Below, piece by piece: positions 52,969-61,338 of a stretch of 64,000 nt of DNA. Within the stretch, counting starts at the first letter, position 1. Each line of letters starts with the position of its first letter. This DNA is from Sanguibacter inulinus (GTDB lineage: Bacteria > Actinomycetota > Actinomycetes > Actinomycetales > Cellulomonadaceae), in assembly GCF_013415325.1 (NCBI RefSeq), contig NZ_JACBYE010000016.1, forward strand, positions 1 through 64,000, in the 5' to 3' direction. The notes beneath the pieces are model-generated. The model ran no database searches, was not told the DNA's origin, and saw only the letters and a program-made list of their open reading frames with translations. The position numbers and the translations under genes were made by a program.

Positions 52969-53942
52969 CTGCGTCCCTCGTCGGTCGTGGGCTGGTCGGG
53001 CTCGGAGACGTCGGAGGTGCCGTCGACCGGCTCGTCGCCAGGACCGGTGCTGCGGCCGGTCCCCTCGACGGGCAAGGTGCCTCCCGTCGGCTCGAGGTCT
53101 GGGACGAGCTCGCTCGTGGCCTGCTCAGCGTCCGCGACCGTCCCCGGAGCGGCGTCCATGTCGGGCTCCCCAGCCGGGACCTCCGCCGAAGCAGCGGCAG
53201 CGGCCTGCTGGGCGCGGGCCGCCTTGCGCATGTCGTAGCGGACTGCAGGGGCCTTCTCGCCGCGGATCTCCTCGAGCAGGGCCGTGATGGCGGCCATGAT
53301 GCGCTCGGTGGCCTCCGTGAGGACGGCGGCGTCCTGGGGGCGGTCGAGGAGGTCGGAGAGGTCGACAGGCGGTCCAGCGTGGACCGAGACCTTCTTGCGC
53401 GGGAAGGGGTGCAGACGCTTGGAGTACTGCGGGAGGATCAGCTGCGGTCCCCACTGGGCGACCGGGATCACCGGGACGCCGCTGCTGAGCGCGAGGCGGG
53501 CCGCCCCGGTCTTGCCGACCATCGGCCACAGGTCCGGGTCGCGGGTGAGGGTTCCCTCGGGGAACACGGCGACGCACTCCCCCGACTCGAGCTGGCGGAC
53601 CGCGTCGGCGAGCGAGGACGCGGCTCCTGCGGTCCCCCGGTGCACGGGGATCATGCCTGTGCGGACCAGGACACCCTTGAGCACGGGGACCTTCCACAGG
53701 GACGCCTTCGCGAGGATCCGCGGCGGGCGGGACGAGTCGTAGAGGAAGTGCGCGAAGGTCAGGGGGTCGAGATTCGTGATGTGGTTGGCCACGGCGAGGT
53801 ATCCGCCTGTCGTCGGCAGGTGCTCGGTGCCCTGCCAGTCCTTGACGCCCATCGCCACCAGGACGGGCTTGAGGATCCCGGCGGCCAACCTGTACGTGAA
53901 GGACCTGCCACTGCCTGTGGACGTGCTCGACTCAGATGTCAC
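52965..53942 (-). CDS. plsC: 1-acyl-sn-glycerol-3-phosphate acyltransferase
   Basis: 325 residues. Acyltransferase motif I NHITNLDPLTF (NHX4D), motif III FPEGTLTRDPDL, motif IV VPVIPVAQWGPQ. The last about 90 residues form a disordered, acidic Pro/Glu/Thr-rich tail (EPDMDAAPGTVADAE, DEPVDGTSDVSEPDQPTTDE) absent from the typical enzyme. GTG at 53942 with TAGCCT 6 nt upstream, predicting a leaderless mRNA for plsC-gpsA. Confidence 0.93.
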   Translation of the reverse strand: MTSESSTSTGSGRSFTYRLAAGILKPVLVAMGVKDWQGTEHLPTTGGYLAVANHITNLDPLTFAHFLYDSSRPPRILAKASLWKVPVLKGVLVRTGMIPVHRGTAGAASSLADAVRQLESGECVAVFPEGTLTRDPDLWPMVGKTGAARLALSSGVPVIPVAQWGPQLILPQYSKRLHPFPRKKVSVHAGPPVDLSDLLDRPQDAAVLTEATERIMAAITALLEEIRGEKAPAVRYDMRKAARAQQAAAAASAEVPAGEPDMDAAPGTVADAEQATSELVPDLEPTGGTLPVEGTGRSTGPGDEPVDGTSDVSEPDQPTTDEGRR

Positions 53943-53948
53943 CGGGCA

Positions 53949-53954
53949 AGGCTA
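53949..53954 (-). promoter_or_regulatory. -10 element TAGCCT, leaderless promoter of plsC-gpsA
   Basis: Minus-strand TAGCCT with a 6-nt gap to the plsC GTG. An 8-bp tandem array begins about 35 bp further upstream. Confidence 0.55.
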
Positions 53955-53989
53955 CCGCCAGGGGTCGGCTGCGTCCCGCACGCGGTCGC

Positions 53990-54045
53990 GCGTTCACGCG
54001 TTCACGCGGACACGCGTTCACGCGTTCACGCGGACACGCGGACAC
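53990..54045. repeat. 8-bp tandem array, seven units (GCGTTCAC/GCGGACAC)
   Basis: Seven contiguous 8-mers in the order A A B A A B B, where A is GCGTTCAC and B is GCGGACAC. Lies just upstream of the predicted plsC promoter. Period 8 is not a coding period. Confidence 0.9.
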
Positions 54046-54105
54046 GATGCCGCGAGGGCTTGAGGCCACCAGGGCCCAAGGCCCAGGGCCGACCCGGCAT
54101 CAGAC

Positions 54106-54150
54106 GCACGACGCCCCGCGACCGTCGAGGGACGGTGCGGGGCGTCGTGC
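54106..54150 (-). terminator. Terminator downstream of murA
   Basis: Long hairpin: outer 14-bp perfect stem (54106-54119 and 54137-54150) and inner 6-bp stem (54121-54126 and 54131-54136) with one bulged base and loop GAGG. Confidence 0.85.
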
Positions 54151-54213
54151 GCGGTGGCACCCGAGCGGCGCCAGGCCGGGTCGGTCAGCCAGAGCGTCGC
54201 GAGGCTGCCTCGG

Positions 54214-55530
54214 TCAGCTGCGGGAGAACTCCGCGCCGAGGGCCTCGAGCTTCTCGGTGAAGCGCTCGTAGCCACGGTCGATGAGCGTGATGCCACGGAC
54301 CTTGGAGGTGCCCTTCGCGGCGAGCGCGGCGATGAGGTGGCTGAAGCCTCCACGGAGGTCGGGGACCTCGATCTCGGCCGCGGCGAGCGGGGTCGGACCG
54401 GAGATCACGGCGGAGTGGTAGAAGTTGCGCTGGCCGAAGCGGCACGGCCGCCCGCCGAGGCACTCCTTGTACACCTGGATGTTGGCGCCCATGCCCCGCA
54501 GGGCGTCGGTGAAGCCGAAACGGTTCTCGTAGACCGTCTCGTGAACGATCGACAGCCCGGTGGCCTGGGTGAGCGCCACGACGAGCGGCTGCTGCCAGTC
54601 GGTCATGAACCCGGGGTGCACGTCGGTCTCGAGGACGATCGACTTGAGCTCGCCGCCCGGGTGGTAGAACCGGATGCCGTCGTCCTCGACCTCGAACTCG
54701 CCGCCGACCTTGCGGAAGGTGTTGAGGAAGGCCGTCATCTCGGGCTGCGTCGCGCCCTTGACGAAGATGTCACCCTGCGTGGCGAGCGCGGCCGAGGCCC
54801 ACGACGACGCCTCGATACGGTCTCCGAGGGCTGTGTGGCGGTAGCCAGACAGCTTGGCGACGCCCTCGATGCGGATCACGCGGTCGGTGTCGACCGAGAT
54901 GATCGCGCCCATCTTCTGCAGGACGTTGATGAGGTCCATGATCTCGGGCTCGATGGCCGCGTTCGAGAGCTCGGTGATGCCCTCCGCGCGCACGGCGGTG
55001 AGCAGCAGCTGCTCGGTCGCCCCCACGCTCGGGTAGGGCAGCGAGATCTTGGTGCCGCGCAGACCGTTCGGGGCGGTGAGGTGGATACCCTGCTCGCGCT
55101 TGTCCACCTGGGCGCCGAACTGCCGCAGGATGTCGAGGTGGTAGTTGATCGGCCTGTCACCGATGCGGCAGCCGCCGAGGTCGGGGATGAAGGCCTCGCC
55201 GAGCCTGTGCAGCAGCGGGCCGCAGAAGAGGATGGGGATCCGGCTCGACCCGGCGTGCGCGTCGATGTCGGCCACGTGGGCGGACTCGACGTTGCTCGGG
55301 TCGAGGCGCAGCACGCCTGCGGGTACGTCGTAGTCGACCGAGACACCGTGCAGCTCGAGGAGACCGGAGACGACCTTGACGTCGCGGATCTCGGGCACGT
55401 TGCGCAGCTCGCTCGGGCCCTCGCCCAGGAGCGAGGCGACCATGGCCTTGGAGACGAAGTTCTTCGCACCGCGCACGGTGATGGTGCCGTTCAGCGGGTT
55501 CCCGCCGTCGACGGAGAGCAGATCTGTCAT
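54214..55530 (-). CDS. murA: UDP-N-acetylglucosamine 1-carboxyvinyltransferase MurA
   Basis: 438 residues. First committed step of peptidoglycan synthesis. LSVDGGNPLNGTITVRGAKNFVSKAMVA at the start, LGGCRIGDRPINYHLDILRQFGA where the active-site Cys of fosfomycin-sensitive MurA lies, EIMDLINVLQKMGAII, and DLRGGFSHLIAALAAKGTSKV near the end. The cysteine is kept, unlike the Asp of mycobacterial MurA. ATG at 55530; no strong ribosome binding site is seen. Confidence 0.95.
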   Translation of the reverse strand: MTDLLSVDGGNPLNGTITVRGAKNFVSKAMVASLLGEGPSELRNVPEIRDVKVVSGLLELHGVSVDYDVPAGVLRLDPSNVESAHVADIDAHAGSSRIPILFCGPLLHRLGEAFIPDLGGCRIGDRPINYHLDILRQFGAQVDKREQGIHLTAPNGLRGTKISLPYPSVGATEQLLLTAVRAEGITELSNAAIEPEIMDLINVLQKMGAIISVDTDRVIRIEGVAKLSGYRHTALGDRIEASSWASAALATQGDIFVKGATQPEMTAFLNTFRKVGGEFEVEDDGIRFYHPGGELKSIVLETDVHPGFMTDWQQPLVVALTQATGLSIVHETVYENRFGFTDALRGMGANIQVYKECLGGRPCRFGQRNFYHSAVISGPTPLAAAEIEVPDLRGGFSHLIAALAAKGTSKVRGITLIDRGYERFTEKLEALGAEFSRS

Positions 55531-55691
55531 GACGCTATGGTCGCCTATCGTTCGGCACTGCTCCTAACGGAGCGGTGGACATGCACGGTGTCTTCACTCA
55601 ACCGGACGCTGCGTCTGACGGTCCGCCTGGCGATCCGTCGCGCGCGCCGGGGCCGCGGGGCACGGCGGTGCACAGCGCCCACGTCGTGCAA

Positions 55692-55737
55692 CACGACGGA
55701 GGGGCCACCTGTTCCTCCAGGTGACCCCTCCGTGGTG
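55692..55737 (-). terminator. Terminator downstream of leuCD
   Basis: 20-bp arms (55692-55711 and 55718-55737) with two mismatches and loop TTCCTC, 30 bp after the leuD stop. Confidence 0.85.
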
Positions 55738-55766
55738 ATCGTCCGGGCGCTCGCCCGCGGCTCTCG

Positions 55767-56405
55767 TCAGGAGACGGGACGAGCCGCCTCGATCTCGACG
55801 GGCGGCAGGTGCTTGGCCGGCAGCGTCTTCGGACGCCACGCGGCGCGGGACGCCTCGAACTCGGTGATCTCGGCCTCGTGCTGGAGGGTCAGGCCGATGT
55901 CGTCGAGGCCCTCCATGAGGCGCCAGCGGGTGTAGTCGTCGACCTGGAAGGGCACGACCACGTCGTCGGCAGACGCCGTGCGGTCGACCAGGTTGACGGT
56001 CACCTCGGTGCCCGGCTTGGTCTCGAGGACCTTCCAGAGCAGCTCGATGTCTTCCTGGGCGAGCTGCGCGGCGAGCAGACCCTGCTTGCCGGAGTTGCCG
56101 CGGAAGATGTCGGCGAAGCGCGCGGACAGCACGGCCTTGAAGCCGTAGTCCTTGAGTGCCCACACGGCGTGCTCACGCGACGAGCCCGTGCCGAAGTCCG
56201 GACCGGCCACGAGGACGGAGCCGCTCGAGTACGCGGGCTGGTTGAGGACGAAGGACTCGTCACCGCGCCAGGCAGCGAAGAGCGCGTCCTCGAAGCCCGT
56301 GCGGGTCACGCGCTTGAGGTAGACGGCGGGGATGATCTGGTCGGTGTCGACGTTGCTGCGGCGCAGCGGGACGCCCACACCTGTGTGCGTTGCGAACTTC
56401 TCCAT
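55767..56405 (-). CDS. leuD: 3-isopropylmalate dehydratase small subunit LeuD
   Basis: 212 residues. Swivel-domain partner of Leu[36 protein letters not shown] at the start, [31 protein letters not shown], and [18 protein letters not shown] at 56405 has GGAG five nt upstream. It follows leuC by 26 bp; the two act as one enzyme in leucine synthesis. Confidence 0.97.
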   Translation of the reverse strand: MEKFATHTGVGVPLRRSNVDTDQIIPAVYLKRVTRTGFEDALFAAWRGDESFVLNQPAYSSGSVLVAGPDFGTGSSREHAVWALKDYGFKAVLSARFADIFRGNSGKQGLLAAQLAQEDIELLWKVLETKPGTEVTVNLVDRTASADDVVVPFQVDDYTRWRLMEGLDDIGLTLQHEAEITEFEASRAAWRPKTLPAKHLPPVEIEAARPVS

Positions 56406-56431
56406 GATGACTCCAGAAACCTTCGGGGCGG

Positions 56432-57871
56432 TCAGGCGGGCTGCAGGGCGTCGGCGCCGGCCGCGTCCTGGGCGAGGTCGGACGGCGAGGACAGCGTCCC
56501 GCGGATCGCGGTGGCTGCCGCGACGAGCGGCGAGACGAGGTGCGTGCGTCCGCCCTTGCCCTGACGACCCTCGAAGTTGCGGTTGGAGGTCGACGCAGAG
56601 CGCTCTCCGGGTGCCAGCTGGTCCGGGTTCATGCCCAGGCACATCGAGCAGCCGGCGTTGCGCCACTCCGCACCGAAGTCGAGGAACACCTTGTCCAGGC
56701 CCTCGGCCTCGGCCTGCAGGCGCACGCGCGCCGAGCCGGGGACGACGAGCACGCGGAGCGTGTCGGCCTTCTTCTTGCCCTCGATGATCTCGGCGACGGC
56801 ACGCAGGTCTTCGATGCGCCCGTTGGTGCACGAGCCGATGAACACCGTGTCGATCGCGATGTCGCGCAGCGGGGTCCCGGGGTTGAGACCCATGTACTCG
56901 ATCGCGCGCTCGGCGGTGACGCGCTCGTTCTCGTCGGCGATCTCGGACGGGACCGGCACGTTGGCCGAGAGCGGGAGGCCCTGGCCGGGGTTCGTGCCCC
57001 AGGTGACGAAGGGCTCGAGGTCGGCGGCCTCGAGGATCACCTCTGTGTCGAAGGTCGCGTCGTCGTCGGTGCGCAGGGTCTTCCAGTACTCGACGGCAGC
57101 GTCCCAGTCGGCGCCCTCGGGGGCGTGGGGGCGGCCCTTGAGGTACTCGAAGGTGGTCTCGTCGGGGGCGATCATGCCGGCGCGGGCGCCCGCCTCGATC
57201 GACATGTTGCAGATGGTCATGCGGCCCTCCATCGAGAGCGACCGGATGGCCTCGCCGCGGTACTCGAGCACGTAGCCCTGCCCGCCGCCGGTGCCGATCT
57301 TCGCGATGACCGCGAGGATGATGTCCTTCGCCGTGCTGCCCTCGGGCAGCGAGCCGTTCACGGTGATCGCCATCGTCTTGAACGGTGCGAGCGGGAGGGT
57401 CTGCGTGGCGAGGACGTGCTCGACCTCGCTCGTGCCGATGCCGAAGGCGAGGGCACCAAAAGCACCGTGCGTCGAGGTGTGCGAGTCCCCGCAGACGACG
57501 GTGAGACCCGGCATGGTCAGACCGAGCTGGGGGCCGACCACGTGCACGATCCCCTGGTCGGCGTCGCCGAGCGAGTGGATGCGGACGCCGAACTCCTTCG
57601 CGTTGTTGCGCAGGGTCTGGATCTGCGTGCGGCTCGTGAGGTCCGCGATCGGCAGGTCGATGTTCAGCGTCGGGGTGTTGTGGTCCTCGGTCGCGATCGT
57701 GAGGTCCGGGCGACGGACCGGACGCCCGGCGAGACGCAGACCCTCGAAGGCCTGCGGGCTCGTGACCTCGTGGACGAGGTGCAGGTCGATGTAGAGGAGG
57801 TCAGGCGCTCCATCGCTTCCTCGACGCACCAGATGGGCGTCCCAAACCTTCTCCGCCAGCGTGCCGGCCAT
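56432..57871 (-). CDS. leuC: 3-isopropylmalate dehydratase large subunit LeuC
   Basis: 479 residues. [4Fe-4S] aconitase-family enzyme isomerising 2- to 3-isopropylmalate. The cluster cysteines are visible in [14 protein letters not shown] and in [15 protein letters not shown], and [32 protein letters not shown] and [20 protein letters not shown] are conserved. The ATG at 57871 has GAGAGGA upstream and starts [13 protein letters not shown], as in homologues. The IclR regulator reads divergently from 57990. Confidence 0.97.
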   Translation of the reverse strand: MAGTLAEKVWDAHLVRRGSDGAPDLLYIDLHLVHEVTSPQAFEGLRLAGRPVRRPDLTIATEDHNTPTLNIDLPIADLTSRTQIQTLRNNAKEFGVRIHSLGDADQGIVHVVGPQLGLTMPGLTVVCGDSHTSTHGAFGALAFGIGTSEVEHVLATQTLPLAPFKTMAITVNGSLPEGSTAKDIILAVIAKIGTGGGQGYVLEYRGEAIRSLSMEGRMTICNMSIEAGARAGMIAPDETTFEYLKGRPHAPEGADWDAAVEYWKTLRTDDDATFDTEVILEAADLEPFVTWGTNPGQGLPLSANVPVPSEIADENERVTAERAIEYMGLNPGTPLRDIAIDTVFIGSCTNGRIEDLRAVAEIIEGKKKADTLRVLVVPGSARVRLQAEAEGLDKVFLDFGAEWRNAGCSMCLGMNPDQLAPGERSASTSNRNFEGRQGKGGRTHLVSPLVAAATAIRGTLSSPSDLAQDAAGADALQPA

Positions 57872-57954
57872 CACAGTTCCTCTCGTGCTCACGTCGCGCC
57901 GGTCTGCACCGGCCGGGTGACGCGTGCGTCTTTGGGGGCTTTCGGTCAGGCCGC

Positions 57955-57980
57955 TTGCATCTCAGCCTGCGAGACTGCAA
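57955..57980. promoter_or_regulatory. Candidate IclR operator between leuC and its regulator
   Basis: An imperfect dyad with outer TTGCA (57955-57959) and TGCAA (57976-57980) and inner CTC/GAG lies in the 118-bp divergent gap, 10 bp before the regulator's start. IclR proteins of this subgroup (NdgR/LtbR) control leuCD in related genera. Confidence 0.55.
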
Positions 57981-57989
57981 TATCGACCT

Positions 57990-58709
57990 ATGGACAATTC
58001 TAGCGGAGTCGGAGTGCTCGACAAGGCAGCATCCGTTTTGGGTGCTCTCGAGGCAGGCCCGGCCACCCTCGCACAGCTCGTCGCAGCCACCCGGCTGGCC
58101 CGCCCCACCGCTCATCGCCTCGCCGTGGCGCTCGAGCACCACCGTCTGGTCACCCGCGACATGCAGGGCAGGTTCGTCCTCGGACCCCGCCTCAACGAGC
58201 TCGCCACGGCCGCCGGCGAAGACCGCCTGCTCGCCGCCGCGAACCCCGTGCTCACCGCGCTGCGCGACCACACGGGCGAGAGCGCCCAGCTGTACCGCCG
58301 CCAGGGCGACCAGCGCATCTGCGTCGCGGCCGCCGAGCGTCCTGTCGGTCTGCGCGACTCGATCCCCGTGGGCGCGACCCTGACCATGCACGCTGGCTCG
58401 GCCGCGCAGATCCTCCTCGCGTGGGAGGAGCCAGACCGCCTGCACCGCGGTCTCCAGGGCGCCAAGTTCACCGCGACCATCTTGTCCGGTGTCCGTCGTC
58501 GCGGGTGGGCCCAGTCGGTCTCCGAGCGCGAGGTCGGCGTCGCGTCGGTCTCCGCCCCGGTCCGCGGACCGTCGGGTCGCATCGTCGCCGCGGTCTCGAT
58601 CTCGGGTCCGGTCGAGCGCCTGAGCCGCCAGCCCGGACGCCTGCACGCAGGATCCGTGGTCGCCGCCGCGAACCGCCTCACCGAGGTCCTGCGCCGCTCC
58701 GGCGAGTAG
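57990..58709 (+). CDS. IclR family regulator (NdgR/LtbR-like)
   Basis: 239 residues. N-terminal winged helix (GVLDKAASVLGALEAGPATLAQLVAATRLARPTAHRLAVALEHHRLVTRD), then the IclR effector domain (GLRDSIPVGATLTMHAGSAAQILLAWE, RGWAQSVSEREVGVASVSAPVRGPSGRIVAAVSISGP). Divergent from leuC: in Streptomyces (NdgR) and Corynebacterium (LtbR) the regulator in this place controls leucine and tryptophan genes. The ATG at 57990 was chosen because it directly precedes the HTH. Confidence 0.93.
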   Translation: MDNSSGVGVLDKAASVLGALEAGPATLAQLVAATRLARPTAHRLAVALEHHRLVTRDMQGRFVLGPRLNELATAAGEDRLLAAANPVLTALRDHTGESAQLYRRQGDQRICVAAAERPVGLRDSIPVGATLTMHAGSAAQILLAWEEPDRLHRGLQGAKFTATILSGVRRRGWAQSVSEREVGVASVSAPVRGPSGRIVAAVSISGPVERLSRQPGRLHAGSVVAAANRLTEVLRRSGE

Positions 58710-58741
58710 CACCGCCCCCTCCCCCTCCTCCCCCTGCACCT

Positions 58742-58772
58742 GAGGCCCGGCCCGCACAGCGCGCCGGGCCTC
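58742..58772 (+). terminator. Hairpin after the IclR gene
   Basis: Perfect 10-bp stem GAGGCCCGGC/GCCGGGCCTC (58742-58751 and 58763-58772) with an 11-nt loop, 32 bp after the IclR stop. Confidence 0.7.
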
Positions 58773-58820
58773 GGTGCGTCCGGGGGCGCACGCTCTCCCT
58801 CCAGGTGGCATCCGAGCGCC

Positions 58821-59004
58821 GAGGTCGCACACACCTCCGCGAGGTCGCACCCGGCCGCACGTGGTCGCCTTCCTCTCGCCAGGTCGCACCCCAGCACACG
58901 AGGTCGCACAGGCACGCCAGGACGCGCCCCTGCAGGACACCTCGCGCCGCAACGGTGCGACCTGGGTGATGTCGGTACGACCTGGGTCCCAGGCGTGCGA
59001 CCTC
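58821..59004. repeat. Phased 20-bp-period array of AGGTCGCAC sites
   Basis: Direct units start at 58821, 58841, 58861 (degenerate), 58880 and 58900, each opening GAGGTCGCAC or close. A degenerate unit may precede at about 58802. Inverted units GTGCGACCT or GTACGACCT start at 58955, 58975 and 58995, again exactly 20 bp apart. Only the first half of each 20-bp unit is conserved. The period is two helical turns and not a multiple of three, so sites face one side of the helix and coding is unlikely. No gene is supported from 58710 to 59136. Confidence 0.85.
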
Positions 59005-59136
59005 GGTCAGCGAGCGCAGCACCAGATGTCGAACGGGTGAGGCCGTGGCGACGGTCACACCTGCAGACGCAGCTCGCACCCTCCTCCTCGAGCGACGGCG
59101 GCGTGAGCGTGTCGACAGCCGACCCCGAGAACGACA

Positions 59137-59168
59137 AAGGCCCGGTCAGGTTTCCCTGACCGGGCCTT
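59137..59168 (-). terminator. Terminator after tRNA-Glu
   Basis: 14-bp perfect stem (59137-59150 and 59155-59168) with loop TTTC, ending the leftward tRNA-Gln/tRNA-Glu transcript. Confidence 0.9.
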
Positions 59169-59174
59169 GCGTTG

Positions 59175-59247
59175 TACCCCCAACGGGATTTGAACCCGTG
59201 TTACCGCCGTGAGAGGGCGGCGTCCTAGGCCGCTAGACGATGGGGGC
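59175..59247 (-). tRNA. tRNA-Glu (CTC)
   Basis: 73-nt cloverleaf. Acceptor GCCCCCA pairs with TGGGGGT. Anticodon stem CCGCC/GGCGG holds loop CTCTCAC, anticodon CTC. T arm ACGGGTTCAAATCCCGT. CCA is not encoded. Second gene of a tRNA-Gln/tRNA-Glu pair, 109 bp after tRNA-Gln and just before a terminator. Confidence 0.96.
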
Positions 59248-59356
59248 CTAAGAAGCGTTTCCGCAGGTCTTGCGACCGGCGTCTGTACTTCCGAGTGAGA
59301 ACTCTACCGCATGTTCTGAGTGCTTGTGACACCCGATCATGTGATCGAAATCTGCG

Positions 59357-59428
59357 CTGGGCTACCAGGACTCGAACCTAGAATGTCGGTACCAGAAACC
59401 GATGTGTTGCCAATTACACCATAGCCCA
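59357..59428 (-). tRNA. tRNA-Gln (CTG)
   Basis: 72-nt cloverleaf. Acceptor TGGGCTA pairs with TAGCCCA, discriminator G. Anticodon stem TCGGT/ACCGA with loop TTCTGGT, anticodon CTG. T arm CTAGGTTCGAGTCCTGG. The usual actinobacterial pair with tRNA-Glu downstream. A good promoter lies about 70 bp upstream. Confidence 0.96.
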
Positions 59429-59495
59429 CTGGAGAAGTGACCCGGTCTGACATCCCGCTCTCGCGTTCTGTCCCCGTGGGCTCCGCCGATCCAGA

Positions 59496-59524
59496 ACATT
59501 ACCCGACCTCAGGGGTAACGCCAA
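59496..59524 (-). promoter_or_regulatory. Promoter of the tRNA-Gln/tRNA-Glu unit
   Basis: Minus strand: -35 TTGGCG (59519-59524), 17-bp spacer, -10 TAATGT (59496-59501), about 60 bp before the tRNA-Gln 5' end. The rest of the 404-bp gap to the next gene (59429-59832) holds a short ACCGAGCGC repeat near 59700 and nothing else I recognise. Confidence 0.7.
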
Positions 59525-59832
59525 ACCGCCACCTCAGCGCTCCGCACGAGCCCCGGTTTCCCGCGGTTCGCGCCTTCCCACGCTCGTCCTGCGCGCGTCG
59601 TGGACGTCGAGCAGACGGCTCTGGACCGAGTATCGCGCTCAGCCACGCACGCCAGAGACCTCCGAGACCTGCGTCACCCTCGGCACCGACCACACCCACC
59701 GCACCGAGCGCACCGAGCGCACCCACCAGACACGACACCACGACGCGAGCCAGGCACGACCACCCGACCCGCGCACGACAGCGCGAGGCATTCCGATAGA
59801 CCGCTCCACGCTTCCGTGGCACGGTCGTGGCC

Positions 59833-60471
59833 ATGGACGCCATCACCAGCACCCGGACCAGCGACGCGCAGGACATCCTCGACTCCGCGCGATGGTTCAC
59901 CGACCTCCTGCTCACCGCCACCACCGAAGAGCTCGACGTCCCTGCGGGCGACGTCGAGTGGTCGTGCTGGCGCACGGCCGAGCACGTCGGCGACGACATG
60001 CTCGCCTACGCACTCCAGCTCGCCGCGCAGGCTCCTGACGACTATCTGCCGCTCACGGCCGCCGACGGCGGCGACGACGTGGTCCGCGTCGCCGCGACCG
60101 CAGGCACGCAGGGGCTCGCCACCACGGTCCAGGCGCTCGCCGCGCTGCTGGCGACCCAGGTGAGCACAGCGGGTCCGGACGCTCGTGCCTTCCACCCGCA
60201 CGGGGTCTCGGACCCGACGGGCTTCGCGGCGATGGGCGTGGTCGAGATCCTCGTCCACGGCTACGACGTCGCCCAGGGGCTCGGTGTCGACATCGGACCG
60301 GGGCGAGCGCACGCACTCCCGGCCGGACCCGCCGAGCGCGCCGTGGGCAGGCTCTTCGACGAGGCGCCGGCGACCCGTCCCGAGGCGTCGCTCCTGTGGT
60401 GCACAGGTCGCATCGCGCTGCCGGGCGTGCCCCGCCGGTCTCGGTGGCGCTGGGACTCGAGCGTGCGCTGA
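59833..60471 (+). CDS. DinB-like/mycothiol-dependent maleylpyruvate isomerase N-domain protein
   Basis: 212 residues. The N-terminal half is a four-helix DinB/MDMPI-like domain (DAQDILDSARWFTDLLLTATTEELDVP, WSCWRTAEHVGDDMLAYALQLAA) and a later helix GFAAMGVVEILVHGYDVAQGLGVDIG carries the E..H-GYD pattern common in the mycothiol-dependent isomerase family. C-terminal part ends SRWRWDSSVR. Such actinobacterial proteins may use mycothiol as cofactor; the substrate is unknown. ATG at 59833; no clear ribosome binding site. Confidence 0.75.
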   Translation: MDAITSTRTSDAQDILDSARWFTDLLLTATTEELDVPAGDVEWSCWRTAEHVGDDMLAYALQLAAQAPDDYLPLTAADGGDDVVRVAATAGTQGLATTVQALAALLATQVSTAGPDARAFHPHGVSDPTGFAAMGVVEILVHGYDVAQGLGVDIGPGRAHALPAGPAERAVGRLFDEAPATRPEASLLWCTGRIALPGVPRRSRWRWDSSVR

Positions 60472-60475
60472 GTCC

Positions 60476-60508
60476 AGGTGAGGCCAGGTGTGACGAGGTG
60501 TGACCAGG
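60476..60508. repeat. 10-bp tandem repeat (AGGTGTGACN)
   Basis: Three units AGGTGAGGCC, AGGTGTGACG, AGGTGTGACC start at 60476, 60486 and 60496, followed by a partial unit. Immediately after the previous gene's stop and upstream of the next gene; one helical turn per unit. Confidence 0.75.
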
Positions 60509-60626
60509 ACAGTGGTGCTCACGTACCAGAAAAGACGGGTCACAGCCTCGCCGCGTTGGTAGATTGGTGGGTCGACGCAGCCCGCGACGTCGCCGAGCGA
60601 CCGCGGCCCCTCCGACCCGAGAGCCC

Positions 60627-61184
60627 ATGGACCAGACCCGCGCCACCACCACGCAGCCCGCCCCGACCGACGAGACGCCCGGGCGTCGCTGGGCCGTGCC
60701 CGCGGGCCGGCGCCTCGTCGTCCTGTCGCTCGCGCTGGCCGTCGTGACGGCTGGCAGCCTGTGGGTGACCCTGCAGACGGCCTCGTCGGCGGAGAAGGCT
60801 GGCGACGGCGTCCGCAGGACGGACATCACCTCGCTCACCGAGCGCATGCCTGCTCTCGCGATCGGGCGGACCGCCGTCTGGTACAGCGGCTGGATGAACG
60901 GGCAGAAGGCCGCGGACGAGCCCGTGCCCACGTGGATGGACGCCGTGGTGACGCTGCCCGAGGGCCGCGCCGCTGACCTCGCGTCCGCGTACAGCACGGC
61001 TCCGGCGACCCGCTCCCCCGAGGTCGTCGACGACCTCGCGGGCGACGTGCCGACAGGAGAGCTGGAGTCGAGCGTCGCGCTCGACAACGCCTTGAGCACC
61101 CCGTACTGGCACGCCTCGGCGTACCTGAGCGTCGAGACCGACGAGATCGTCCTGGTCGTGGAAGGCCGTCACTCGGCCCGGTGA
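60627..61184 (+). CDS. Putative membrane-anchored protein of unknown function
   Basis: 185 residues. A 30-residue Thr/Pro/Arg cytoplasmic leader, one hydrophobic segment (LVVLSLALAVVTAGSLWVTL), then an outer domain with WYSGWMNGQKAADEPVPTWMDAVVTLPEGRAADL and YWHASAYLSVETDEIVLVVEG. ATG at 60627 follows GAGAGCCC; the frame extends upstream without support. Not a family I recognise; looks like a small exported or anchored protein. It converges on the YeiH-type gene. Confidence 0.7.
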   Translation: MDQTRATTTQPAPTDETPGRRWAVPAGRRLVVLSLALAVVTAGSLWVTLQTASSAEKAGDGVRRTDITSLTERMPALAIGRTAVWYSGWMNGQKAADEPVPTWMDAVVTLPEGRAADLASAYSTAPATRSPEVVDDLAGDVPTGELESSVALDNALSTPYWHASAYLSVETDEIVLVVEGRHSAR

Positions 61185-61338
61185 GCTGTCGCCCTCTCGA
61201 CGCTGCGGGCCCGCTCGCCAGAGCGCACCGTCGTCGGCCGCGCTCCTGACCGTCCGGCCCTGGCCTCAGCAGACTGCGTCCCTCTCCACAGACGGTGTCG
61301 CTCACGGCAGGCGATCGTGCGGGCCTCGTCGCCCTAGA

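Noticed and set aside
58821-59004. CRISPR array
   Set aside because: Units are 20 bp with only 9 conserved, there are no 30-40 bp unique spacers, orientation flips midway and no cas genes are present.
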